Shown here: one piece after another, positions 55,328 through 64,000 of the stretch | Numbering within the stretch: position 1 is the stretch's first letter | Layout: each line of letters opens with the position of its first letter | NCBI RefSeq assembly: GCF_000344685.1 | Contig: NW_006920420.1 | Location: forward strand, 442,958 to 506,957 | Length of the DNA: 64,000 nt | Direction of reading: 5' to 3' | From: Gloeophyllum trabeum ATCC 11539 | Lineage: Eukaryota > Basidiomycota > Agaricomycetes > Gloeophyllales > Gloeophyllaceae | Notes under the pieces: model-generated | Told to the model about the DNA's origin: nothing | Seen by the model: the letters and a program-made list of their open reading frames with translations, nothing else | Databases searched by the model: none | Program-made: the position numbers and the translations under genes

Positions 55328-57039
55328 CGTGTGGCGGTTGGATGTTCGACGTTCAGAGGTGGTACGGGGGGCCCAACGTTCGAGTGTATATATGCCAGAG
55401 CGGCCAGTATGTACTCTACGCCGGACGGTCGCAGGCCCCGGACACAGTAATGGTGTACGCGTCCGGACGTCGCTGATTGGGCGGCGGTGCCGGCCATGGC
55501 TTGCGCCCCCGTCCCATTCGTCCTGCATGTACAAACTATTCCCCGCTTACACCGACGCGATCGACAGGCGCAGGTGCAAGCGTGCAGGCTCTGTCGACCC
55601 GCAGCGTTGACGTTGTCTCAGCGCGACGGGGTATGATGCGTTGTCCGTCCCGCTCTGGCGACACGAGCCGAGCCGCATTTACTTACCAGAATCAGAGAGC
55701 CTCGAGGAGAACAGACTGATCGTCTTCCTTGACAACGGCTCGCGTGTCCACAATGGCGCGGCACCGTCACAGCCAGTCTGAAATATATATACTGCACCAG
55801 CATACGCACCTCGCCCCCCCAAAGATCTAAGCAGGGGCCAGCATTCAGTGCTGGAGCGAGTCGCTGCATACACCTGGGCCCGGAAGAGACTAATACTCAC
55901 ATGGGACGGCTGCCCTGCGCGCCCCGCCACGACGAGTCCGGTGGTATCAATATACCCGAAGCACAGAGGACCATGCAGCGCGAGTCTGAACCTAGTCAGC
56001 GGGAGAACAGACAGATCCTCTTCCTCGGCTCGCGTGTTCCCGTGTGAGAGGGACAGCGGCGCGGACACCAGCACCATCGCAGCCCGCCTGAAATACGTGT
56101 GCTGTACCGGCAGACACGGCTCCCAGCTTCCGCCAATCCTCACTCGAGTTCGAGATGACTGCAGCCTGGGCGGCAGCACCCCTCTGGTATATCGGGGTTG
56201 TTGCCGTGCAGATAGCCCGGGGTGCGAGCAGCCAGATCACCGATCGCAGCGCCGCGGTGGAGGAGCGGCATCCGAGTGTGGCGGTCGCTCGTACTACTGC
56301 GGTAGACAAGGCGCCACACGCGGGACTGCGAGTGACTCTGAGGGCTTTCGTCGCGCACATCAGACCCCCCCCCCTCGAAGGGATACTGCTGGCGAGGAGG
56401 CAAGGGTGCCAGGATAGTGTGTGGGGGGCCGGGAAGGAGAAACGCTACGCTCGGCGGCAGGTTGGACTGCGAAGTTGTAATCACCGGGACACCTAGCATA
56501 TGTGCACGCGCTCAATGAACCGAGGCGCACGAAACAATCCGAGGGCGTACATGCGAGCTGTTTGAATGCGTCAGGATACGGTGAATCGGGAGATTCCTCG
56601 AGAGGAGATGGCGTGTGGATGGGGTCTGGATTGGGGACTAGTGGGAGGCCGCTAGGTCCCATGCGCGGCGCGGCGAGGCAGGACTTGGCTGCAGCAGCAC
56701 GCCTGCGAAGGTGCGGTCAAAGGGAAGATAAGAAATATGACGTGCCGCGGCAAGTCTGAGAGACGTGGATCGCGAGTGCGGTGGCTTGGAGCGACGCGAA
56801 GAGTTTGCACACAGCGGGGGCGCCGGTGCGCGTGAATAGGCTTGGAACTGGCGCCTCAGCTGGACTGTGGCAGAAAGTCACAGCGCCTCGAATATTGTGT
56901 GCCACCCTGGGGAAAACAGCACATCTGCAAGATGGAACGACACATCCGATCAGAGTTTGGGGTGAATAAGCTTGAGATACAGTGCAGATGACAGGATAGA
57001 AATAATAAACAGCGAAAATGCGGGGAATGCTACAACGCG
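55328..57039. other. 1.7-kb stretch with a diverged duplication
   Basis: Between the DUF2470-like gene start and the SUMO 3' end. It contains a degenerate direct duplication (see 55680-56150). Frames up to 189 codons exist on both strands, but they are by-products of GC-rich sequence and show no domain. Confidence 0.45.
55680..56150. repeat. Diverged direct duplication, about 300-bp period
   Basis: The block at about 55690-55830 and the block at about 55987-56135 share GAGAACAGACNGATC, CTCGCGTGT, a CAGCCNGNCTGAAATA core and GCACCA/GCACC motifs in the same order. They lie in the same orientation about 300 bp apart. No target duplication or terminal repeats were seen. Confidence 0.5.
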
Positions 57040-57590
57040 CTACGCGGACCCTCCGACCTCTGTAAACGAACGCGTCAGCAACGATGCCACATAGCGAGAC
57101 GAGACGAGACGAGACGCACGTTCTACCATCACATCAATCGTGTCTGCACGACGCCCTTTATCAGCGAGATCGACGACTGAGACAAGGCGAGCAGACGCAC
57201 CGTTATCCTCCATCTCTAACGACGCCGGCGTGTCGTCTTCGTTTATCCGGTTACCGTCGTACAAAAATCTACACAGAACACGACACCGCCGCGGTCAGCA
57301 TTCCGAGTCCACGCGCGACACAGCAACTCGGACTCACCGGATACTGCTGACCTCCTTGCCCACTTTCGACGCATACGCCGCCTGGAGCTTGCTAAGTTTC
57401 GTGTTCCGCTTAATTTTGAAGAAGACTTCCTCTCCTGATGATGTTACCACCTACTCCCCCGTTAGCCTCCACACCGAGCCACAAGCACTGGCACGGAAGA
57501 AGACCGCACCTTAATGTTGATCGGCGCGTTCGCGTCCTCCATCTTGGGGACCGGGTCCTGCGTCGCCTGCTGCTCCTCTTGGTCGGACAT
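57040..57590 (-). CDS. SMT3: SUMO (Smt3-type small ubiquitin-like modifier)
   Basis: Five exons (57590-57510, 57450-57338, 57268-57201, 57143-57120, 57059-57040) sum to 306 nt, 101 residues. After a short acidic leader the ubiquitin-like fold is complete: INIKVVTSSGEEVFFKIKRN, TKLSKLQAAYASKVGKEVSS, IRFLYDGNRINEDDTPASLE and DTIDVMVEQVGG. The precursor ends GG-Ser-Ala, so a Ulp-type protease must remove two residues to expose the Gly-Gly used for conjugation. The last two exons are only 24 and 20 nt and encode the essential C-terminus. The intron before the last exon contains a short GAGAC repeat (57097-57116). SUMO modifies nuclear proteins through the Uba2/Aos1 and Ubc9 cascade. Confidence 0.96.
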
Positions 57591-58426
57591 CGCTCGCGTG
57601 CGTGCTGGTGGGTGCTCGGAGGGAAGAGGGGTGGAGAAACTTGAGGCGGGCGGGCGAGCAGCCGTTTCGTGTTTTAATCTTGTTTTGCGAAGTGGCTTCA
57701 GCGCAATGATTACGTAATTGTGGTAAACGTCGCTTCTTCACGGACCCCTTCCATTGCCGAGGCGGTCAGATGCGCCCTTGTCCTCTGCATCCACTTGTTC
57801 GTCTGTCTTTCGTCCCTGGTATGAACGGCCAAGGTCAGTATTTGCTCGGATTGTAAAACCTGGCGCAAAAATGTAGCCAGCGGAGGTATTCCGATGATCA
57901 AGTCGTAGACGTCGATGTACGGGTTATCATCGAAATATCTTCGCTTTTACTTGTGCAGGTGCACGCAAAGGATGGTACACTCAAGGCAAACACCTTGAGA
58001 GACATTAAATACAGGTACAAAGTCGAGGTTTAGCCTGCCCTTCATCACTTTGCCAGAGGTAGCGACCATGCCATGCCACTCGTTTGCTGACAGGCGACAT
58101 CAGTCTTTCATTCGAGGTACGTGGACCACATAGCCAATATTGGGCTGGATACAGATCCAAGCCGTTGCGCCGTCAGGCCCTCCCGCTCATAGGATAGGGC
58201 GTACACGAAAGCGAGCAGCACCGTTCAGCAGGCATCGTCCAAGCTGGAGGCGTATATGCGATATCGTACAGCTACTGGTACATCAGAGACCCAGACTCGA
58301 GAGTAGTATAGATACAGCTGGGAGGTTGCGCCATGCCTGCCCAGGAAACCATCGAATTCCTGCATCCGCCTCTGATCCCTCTATGGAAAGGCTCTGAGGA
58401 ATCGACGGTGAGTGCGTCTATCCGAG
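57591..58426. other. Upstream of SUMO and 3' flank of DUF6533 gene
   Basis: About 840 bp. It holds the SUMO promoter on its left. Small frames show no family features, and no repeat was identified. Confidence 0.4.
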
Positions 58427-59982
58427 CTATCGTGTATCCTCGACTCGCGGTGGTCGCTTGCTTTGCTCGTTCGGGGTGCTGAAGGAAACCCGGGGCCTCG
58501 AAGTATACCTGTCTGTATGCTGCGAGACCAGACAGGGACGTGTTGGTCCCGACTCATGCCTTGGGGACGGCGCAGCGCCATCGCTGGTGGGAGACTCGAC
58601 CGAATCTTCGGCGCTGGTGTAGCGACTGTTTGTTACCGCGGTCGGACTCGTTTGTGTCATCTCGATCGAATCACGTATTGGCGAAAGGTTCGTCGAGAAT
58701 CGAGTTTCCGTTGTCTGGACGTCGGTGCCGGATGGTGGATGAGGGCGCAGGTCATACAGATTGAGGACGAGACGGCAGCTCTGCAAAACGGACAGGGGGT
58801 GAACATGAATGCTTTGAACTGCGGTATCGCTGGAGGACGTACTGCGAAGGAGAGGATAGTCATTTGCCACCTGCATGGCTAGAATTCAGCACTCGCTGTC
58901 AATCAAACCCTCCAATGAATACGCACACCAACACCGCAGAGTCTTCGAAGCCACCCAACAACTTACTGATTAGGATGTTCAGGAAGAGGATCACTTAAGC
59001 AGTATATAAGATTCAAAAACCAGCGTGCGATACGTGGTAGCACTTGCCGAACTGCAGCAAGAAGGACCAGCCCCCGTCTCTAGCCATAGTTAGGAAGATG
59101 GGGGTCCGTCCCCAGCCGTCTCTGATCGCTCTGAGGGTAGGATTCAGAGTGAGTGCTAGAAGAATACTCTGCACTCCCAACGCTACAGTCCTGCCTTCCT
59201 AGCGTGAGCCACAGCGGCCAAAGGTGGGAAGAACGGGCTTACACGAGCCAACTGAAGAACAATAGAGAGTAGTGTGAGGCAATGGGAGTGCAGATAACCG
59301 TGAACTCCATCCTTGGTATGGCTATTGCAAACATAGGGATGATGGCCAGCAGCTCACTTGCGAAGAGGACCACCAAGCCGCAGCGGACTTTCCGATTCCG
59401 GTTGTATAGCGCATAGACTTTAAGCAGTGTCAGAATCCTGGTATGGATGATCGGCAACAAGCAGACCTCTCATCATGAGCATGGCTTCAGTGGTAGAGGT
59501 GACGGCTTGTATCGCCAAGCTTTGGAGGGTGAACCAAGCTTGACACACGGGAAGGTTCCCGCCCCAGACCTGGAGGACACCGATGTAATCAAGAGCGAAG
59601 ATGCTAGGAGACCATTAGGCTCACTGCACGATACGGACGCGGCGCACTTACATCTGGACAATGACAGTAAAGTATCTCGCGAATATAAAAAGCCATTTCA
59701 ATGGGGATCTGGCAGGTTGCCTGGCAAGGGCTCAACCACTGCGAGATTGCTCGGAGAAGAGCGAACGTACGACCAGATGTATTCGACCTCCTGGTCAAAG
59801 GTGATCACAATATCCCATACAATGAATGTCAAAGAAGCGACTAAAGAAACTGAGCTATCACTCGGAAAGCGTGCAGCGATTCTAGGCGACTCACCGGCAC
59901 TGTATTCCACGTTGAGGAGGCCCTGGATTAGGGTGATCAATTCCCCAAGGTCGGTAATGGTGGGGACTCCACTGTCCGACAT
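58427..59982 (-). CDS. DUF6533-type seven-helix membrane protein
   Basis: A multi-exon gene of roughly 320 residues; the exact C-terminal splicing is uncertain. The start is MSDSGVPTITDLGELI at 59982. Intron 1 (45 bp) joins EYSA to VSLVASLTFIVWDIVITFDQEVEYIW, the hallmark block of DUF6533. Next come KWLFIFARYFTVIVQM, VWGGNLPVCQAWFTLQSLA (with the conserved Cys), the helix block VRCGLVVLFASELLAIIPMF, and NPTLRAIRDGWGRTPIFLTM then ARDGGWSFLLQF. The next junction, before VILFLNILI, uses a GC donor (TTCG|GCAAGT near 59036). The final exon has SVLQSCRLVLNLYD and a Ser/Thr-rich cytosolic tail. DUF6533 proteins are greatly expanded in agaricomycetes; their function is unknown. Confidence 0.8.
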
Positions 59983-62900
59983 CTAGCATTAAACCGACTG
60001 CACTACCAAGAACTCGAAGATCAAACTGGCAAAGGTACTATGCTAACGAATGGCCACGACGGCTGCACATAGTGGGGGCGTAAACGCTAGTGAAGCGTCT
60101 GCGCCGGAACCGTAGAAACTGGAGTGGGAGAAGGAATTCATGATCGTGCGAGAGCTGCGTATTAGTCCCAGGGGATCTGCATGCAGGCCACGCCGAGAGA
60201 CGTGCCATTTTCGGACACCGTAGAAAATGAGAATAGCGCTTGGCATGGGGCACCCGTGCAGCGCCACGGATGCTGAATCGAACGGATCCCGTAAGATCTA
60301 TCTCTAACCTGTTGTTGTTTATCAGTAAATAGGTGAGCGGTTTCTACTTTAAATTTTCATGACAGGCTTAACGCAGGCACACTGGAATTACTCCCGGACG
60401 TTTGCAGATTCTGTCATCCACGTTGTACATATCTGTAGGTCCTACAGCCATTTGCAGATCGATGGGCCCACTTTTTGAAAATCATTTACAGTCGGACCAC
60501 GTCGGACAAGCAATTTCAAGTCCCCGAGAGACAGAAATCAGACCATCTGGACTTCTCTACCTTCTTCCGACGTCCCTGGCACCCACTCCGACCCACTCCG
60601 ACTATACGTGGTTTTCTGAATTGGTGGTCTATCGATCTGCAAGCGGCTGTAATTTGTTGGGTAGGTAGCTTTCAGACTGTCAGCGTCTCGGTTGAGTTGC
60701 ATTCGTCTCTTCCCCATTGCCGACGAAGGTGCCGATAAACACTTGACAAACCCCTCACGATCCTGGACCCATGCCGCGAACTTGGGTTGGAACTCCTACA
60801 TGAGGCCACGGAAACAGCGAAAGTATATAGCCTTGCGTGGTTTTGCATTCGTGGAGACTTCATGTTCAGCTTCCTGTGGCAAGCGGTCGTTGACAGATGT
60901 GACATGGCAAGGTCTTCTCTTCTCTTTATCGAACATCAGGAATCAGGCTAACTCACGTACGAGTACAACCTGAGGCCTAGACTAGGTTCAACTTGAATTC
61001 ACTCTGGGGGCGTGTAAGCTCTTCTGGAATTGATAAGTAGCACCCGAGCTAATCGATTGTGCTGGACTAGAGCCCACGCAGCGCTCAAGCAGTGCGGACC
61101 TTACCTCTGACGTGATTCAGGCGGGAGGACGTAAAGTACGCAGGCTTCCATTATCCCTCCATACCAGAACTGAAACGGGTGAAGCATGGCGACCGCAACT
61201 GTCAAAGCTTGACGTTGCCGTACACGTCAAGTCGCTGGGCGCAACCGGCGGCACTCAAGCTTGCAAACTTCAAGGTAAGGGTCCCACAAGATCGTTGCGT
61301 AAACGCGGACTTCGATATGACTTCCCGCCGACGTACAGGTAACTTTTCCTGAGATTGACTCGGCAGAAGCGAAGTCTGTGGATCTATCGAGCCAGGATCG
61401 CTGCGGACTTTGCCTGCACTGGTGGCATTAGCACGTGGTGCACTCAAGACCCAATGGTCTACCTTACCCACCTCCCCCCTTCTTCCGGCTCGTAAGTCCT
61501 CCAGAAAGGTTAAAAGATGATTTCGACACCAGTGAGGCGCTTGAACAGTCGAGGCGTTCGGCACAAGTACGCTGGCATGACCTGGAACGGTATGTCTGCC
61601 CTGCTCCCTGCGTAAGGATGACACAGAGGTTGCAAATGTTGAGTCCTTGCACGGCGGTACATTTCATAATCATGTAATGCGCCGCTTGCAAAGCACTTAG
61701 CCTATGCTACCGCTCACATCACGTCCCTTGGAGGCACTGCACCAACCTCGGGAGAAAATCCGTAAGCTCGGCGGATCCTACGTCTACGTCCACGGCACTG
61801 GCTTGAATTGAATTCATAGACTCGTCCCACCGGACGGATCCATGATGTTCGAAGCAAGTGCCCGTCTGAACCCGGGCTTCGCTGCCTTGCGGTTCCTTCG
61901 GCCACTTGCTTTACACAGGGCCAAGGACCCTGCGGGCCAGTAATCGACAGCCTCTTTATCTTCGCTCGTAGTGGGACTCCCCTACCCGACAACGCCGCTC
62001 AGATTCTCTCCCCCCCCCCCCCCGGCGCGCTGGCATCGCGAAGGGCGTCAGATCCTGCCCGGTCGTGTTTTGACACGCCATACGTGGGCGCGGCTGGTCC
62101 AACCAGACGAAGTCCAATACAGGACTTCTCCGCCTTTGTCGGCCTCGGGGAGCGGGGCGCCTGCTACCTGCCCTGGACTTGCCGACCAGCCGGCAGAGCC
62201 GGGGTTCTGCTCGGGGAGTATCTGCCCTTGAACGAATATGTCTAGACCACTGCCGTCAAGGGCGCGGAGGCATGGGGATGCGACGAATCAGACAGGAGGG
62301 GGCGTAGGTGGACCCTGACATGAGCTTCAATTGAGATTGCGTACCAGCAGCTCTAGGTCCGTGATCAGCATGAGGTGACTGCGATGCTGATAACAAGATT
62401 TAAGGATGCTTCAATTGGTTAGGGTGGAGTCACAGGTGGCTTGCGTCTTTGGGGCGACGAAGGGATTCGGAGGGATGCGGGCACTCTGGGACTCGGATAT
62501 TTTTAATCCACGCAAAGACGGGACCATAAACCATTCACAAGGAATCCGAGAAAATGGGTTGCTGATTTTCATTCCACAGCAGGAATGGCAACTCTGGAGA
62601 AACATACTTGACATGCTACTGTATGTGTGTCAAGTTTAGAAGGGTGCTCGAACCCATGTACCGAATCTGGAAAAGGATTTCCGGCCCCCCCGGGGTAATA
62701 GCACGCAGCTCAGAGATATAGTGCCTACTGATCACGGGCCGGGAGGTCGTAGAACTTCGCGCTATTAGCTACAAGCGCAATACGATAGCAAGTTCTCCGG
62801 TGTAATGTATTTTGGGATTCTCGTCCCAGGCAGCCGCAGCTGAACTGAGCCGAAAGTTCATTCAAGTCATGCAGCAAAAAACCAACACGTATATATTCGT

Positions 62901-63065
62901 TAATCCATCTACGATTACCGGTACATACTCTACATAGGACATCCATCTCGTGGGGTCGAAACAAGGTACTATACATTTATTAAGTGACCCATAAAATACG
63001 GCAAACATCCGACACCAAAAAGGCGACATAGACAGACCACGAACAACCACGCCCGATGCCGGGCC
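59983..63065. other. 3.1-kb stretch without supported gene
   Basis: Only short frames, none with motifs. Part of the plus strand at 61112-61680 is open over several pieces but gives no recognisable protein. A run of 14 C occurs at 62010-62023. I see no transposon ends, although the base composition is uneven. Confidence 0.4.
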
Positions 63066-64000
63066 TCAATAGCCCTTCCCAGTCTTGGCCAACAGTCGTC
63101 TGGCAAGCCCATACTCCTCATCTTCTTCCGCGCTCGAGTCGTCCCAGACATCCTTCTCCTCCGCCCTACTCTTCCGCCCATTGCGCATCGCCCATCCATC
63201 AGCATCGGCGTCGTTAGCCGCTCTCCGAGGCTTTTCTGCGCTGCTACGAGCGTCACTCCAAGGTTCGTGTCGCTCGCTATCGTCCAAGGCAGGCGGGGTG
63301 GGAGAGAACGTCGGCTCGAGAGACATCCGCACGCTCTTCCTCCTTACCGGCGCAGCACCCGCACTGACCTTGGTGGCTGTCGACGCGGTCGAGGTCGACA
63401 GGTCGGTCCCGTCAGGGCTGCGGCTCCGCGGGGTCGGGCTAGGATCGTCGTCGAATACCTCGTGAGCGGTCTCGAAGCTCATAATCGACGCGGCATCGTC
63501 CCCACCGCCATTCTGAGCAGCATTGCCGTTGGACACATCACCGTTAGACAGAGAACTCGGGCCATTGTCATAGAGCTGCGTCCGCTGGGGAGCAGCGGGA
63601 GACGGTGAGCGACTCGAGGTACGGAGCGCAGACTTCAACGGCTTCATCCCTGGCACGGGCTGGTGCACCGTCGGCGCAAGCGTCGCACTGGGCCGGCTGG
63701 CGCTCTTCGCCGTAGCAGAGTTCGAGCGGGACAAGCGGCTCTGACTTCTACTCGGGCTCGGCTCGCTCTGAGCGAGCTCAGCCTCAAGCCTCTCCCTCGT
63801 GACCGGCGGCGGCGCCCGGGGCATCTCCAGCTTCAAGTCCGTGCCAGCCCCGGTGAACCCGACCCTGTTCATCTTGGACACGTCCTCGACGATACTCATT
63901 AAACTCTGCGAGCCCGAATTCGGGAGCCCGTCCAGTCTGCGCTGGCTTTTGATAGTCGAAGACCCAGCCGTCTTGCCCTTGTCTCTGGACGACGGGGAGT
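63066..64000 (-). CDS. C-terminal part of unrecognised low-complexity protein, cut by window edge
   Basis: An open frame from the right edge to a stop at 63066, at least 310 residues with no Met needed inside. It reads LMSIVEDVSKMNRVGFTGAG, then LKLEMPRAPPPVTRERLEAE, followed by long Ser/Pro/Arg/Asp-rich sequence with RRKSVRMSLEPTFSPTPP and VWDDSSAEEDEEYGLARRLL near the end. The basic-Ser (RRKS) and SPTP sites suggest a phosphorylated regulatory tail. The open frame continues upstream of the Met at 63899 to base 64000, so that Met is internal and the N-terminus lies outside. I cannot name the family. Confidence 0.75.
   Translation of the reverse strand, partial: SPSSRDKGKTAGSSTIKSQRRLDGLPNSGSQSLMSIVEDVSKMNRVGFTGAGTDLKLEMPRAPPPVTRERLEAELAQSEPSPSRSQSRLSRSNSATAKSASRPSATLAPTVHQPVPGMKPLKSALRTSSRSPSPAAPQRTQLYDNGPSSLSNGDVSNGNAAQNGGGDDAASIMSFETAHEVFDDDPSPTPRSRSPDGTDLSTSTASTATKVSAGAAPVRRKSVRMSLEPTFSPTPPALDDSERHEPWSDARSSAEKPRRAANDADADGWAMRNGRKSRAEEKDVWDDSSAEEDEEYGLARRLLAKTGKGY

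Noticed and set aside
55848..56417. 189-codon plus-strand frame next to SUMO
   Set aside because: It runs across a diverged duplication, is Arg/Ser/Gly-rich in all frames and has no domain.
48537..59982. A functional or biosynthetic gene cluster around alcohol oxidase
   Set aside because: Neighbours are spliceosomal, SUMO and membrane-protein genes with no shared pathway; no PKS, NRPS, P450 or terpene enzyme is present.

Overview
The window is nuclear DNA from a filamentous basidiomycete, most likely an agaricomycete of wood-decay type (inference). Genes are split by many short introns, mostly 45-65 bp. The protein set is typical of these fungi: a methanol/alcohol oxidase of the GMC family, DUF6533-type and other lineage-expanded seven-helix membrane proteins, a KIN1-type kinase with a KA1-like tail, Fab1, SUMO and spliceosomal proteins. 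Nothing bacterial, no operons and no CRISPR were seen.

Layout. 1-1382 (-): MFS transporter running off the left edge. 3229-4649 (-): lectin-like beta-trefoil protein with apparent lipidation signals at both ends. 5054-6525 (-): seven-helix membrane protein, copy A. 7628-8237: inverted-repeat element. 8485-10097 (+): 2-oxoglutarate/Fe(II) oxygenase. 10484-14636 (-): Kin1/PAR-1 kinase. 17111-18623: a 531-bp sequence repeated on both sides of a 450-N gap, with a small TIR element in it. 19316-20797 (+): seven-helix protein copy B, intact. 21235-21711 (-): unknown ORF. 22752-31000: transposon graveyard holding copy C of the seven-helix gene, which is broken by a frameshift, a nonsense codon and three insertions (two hAT-like MITEs and one LTR).

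31484-46194 is a dense housekeeping block, all on +: MTO1 (mitochondrial tRNA wobble modification), DPH3 (diphthamide synthesis), an unrecognised 1129-residue membrane protein, and a Fab1-type PtdIns3P 5-kinase without a visible FYVE finger. After 2.3 kb with no recognisable gene come alcohol oxidase (48537-51652, +), a head-to-head pair of tri-snRNP proteins (PPIH-type cyclophilin, -, and DIM1/U5-15K, +, with start codons about 104 bp apart), a DUF2470-like membrane protein (-), SUMO (-), a DUF6533 membrane protein (-), and the 3' end of an unrecognised low-complexity protein running off the right edge (-).

For the main genes I rebuilt exons by hand, checking GT-AG (three times GC-AG) borders, phase and family continuity. 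Where exon sums are given they divide by three and end on a stop. I found no clearly new multi-gene system. The most unusual points are the doubly lipid-tagged trefoil protein, the record of successive insertions in pseudogene C, a tRNA-like Pol III unit inside a TIR element, three GC-AG introns, and the duplicated gap flanks, which look like an assembly artefact.
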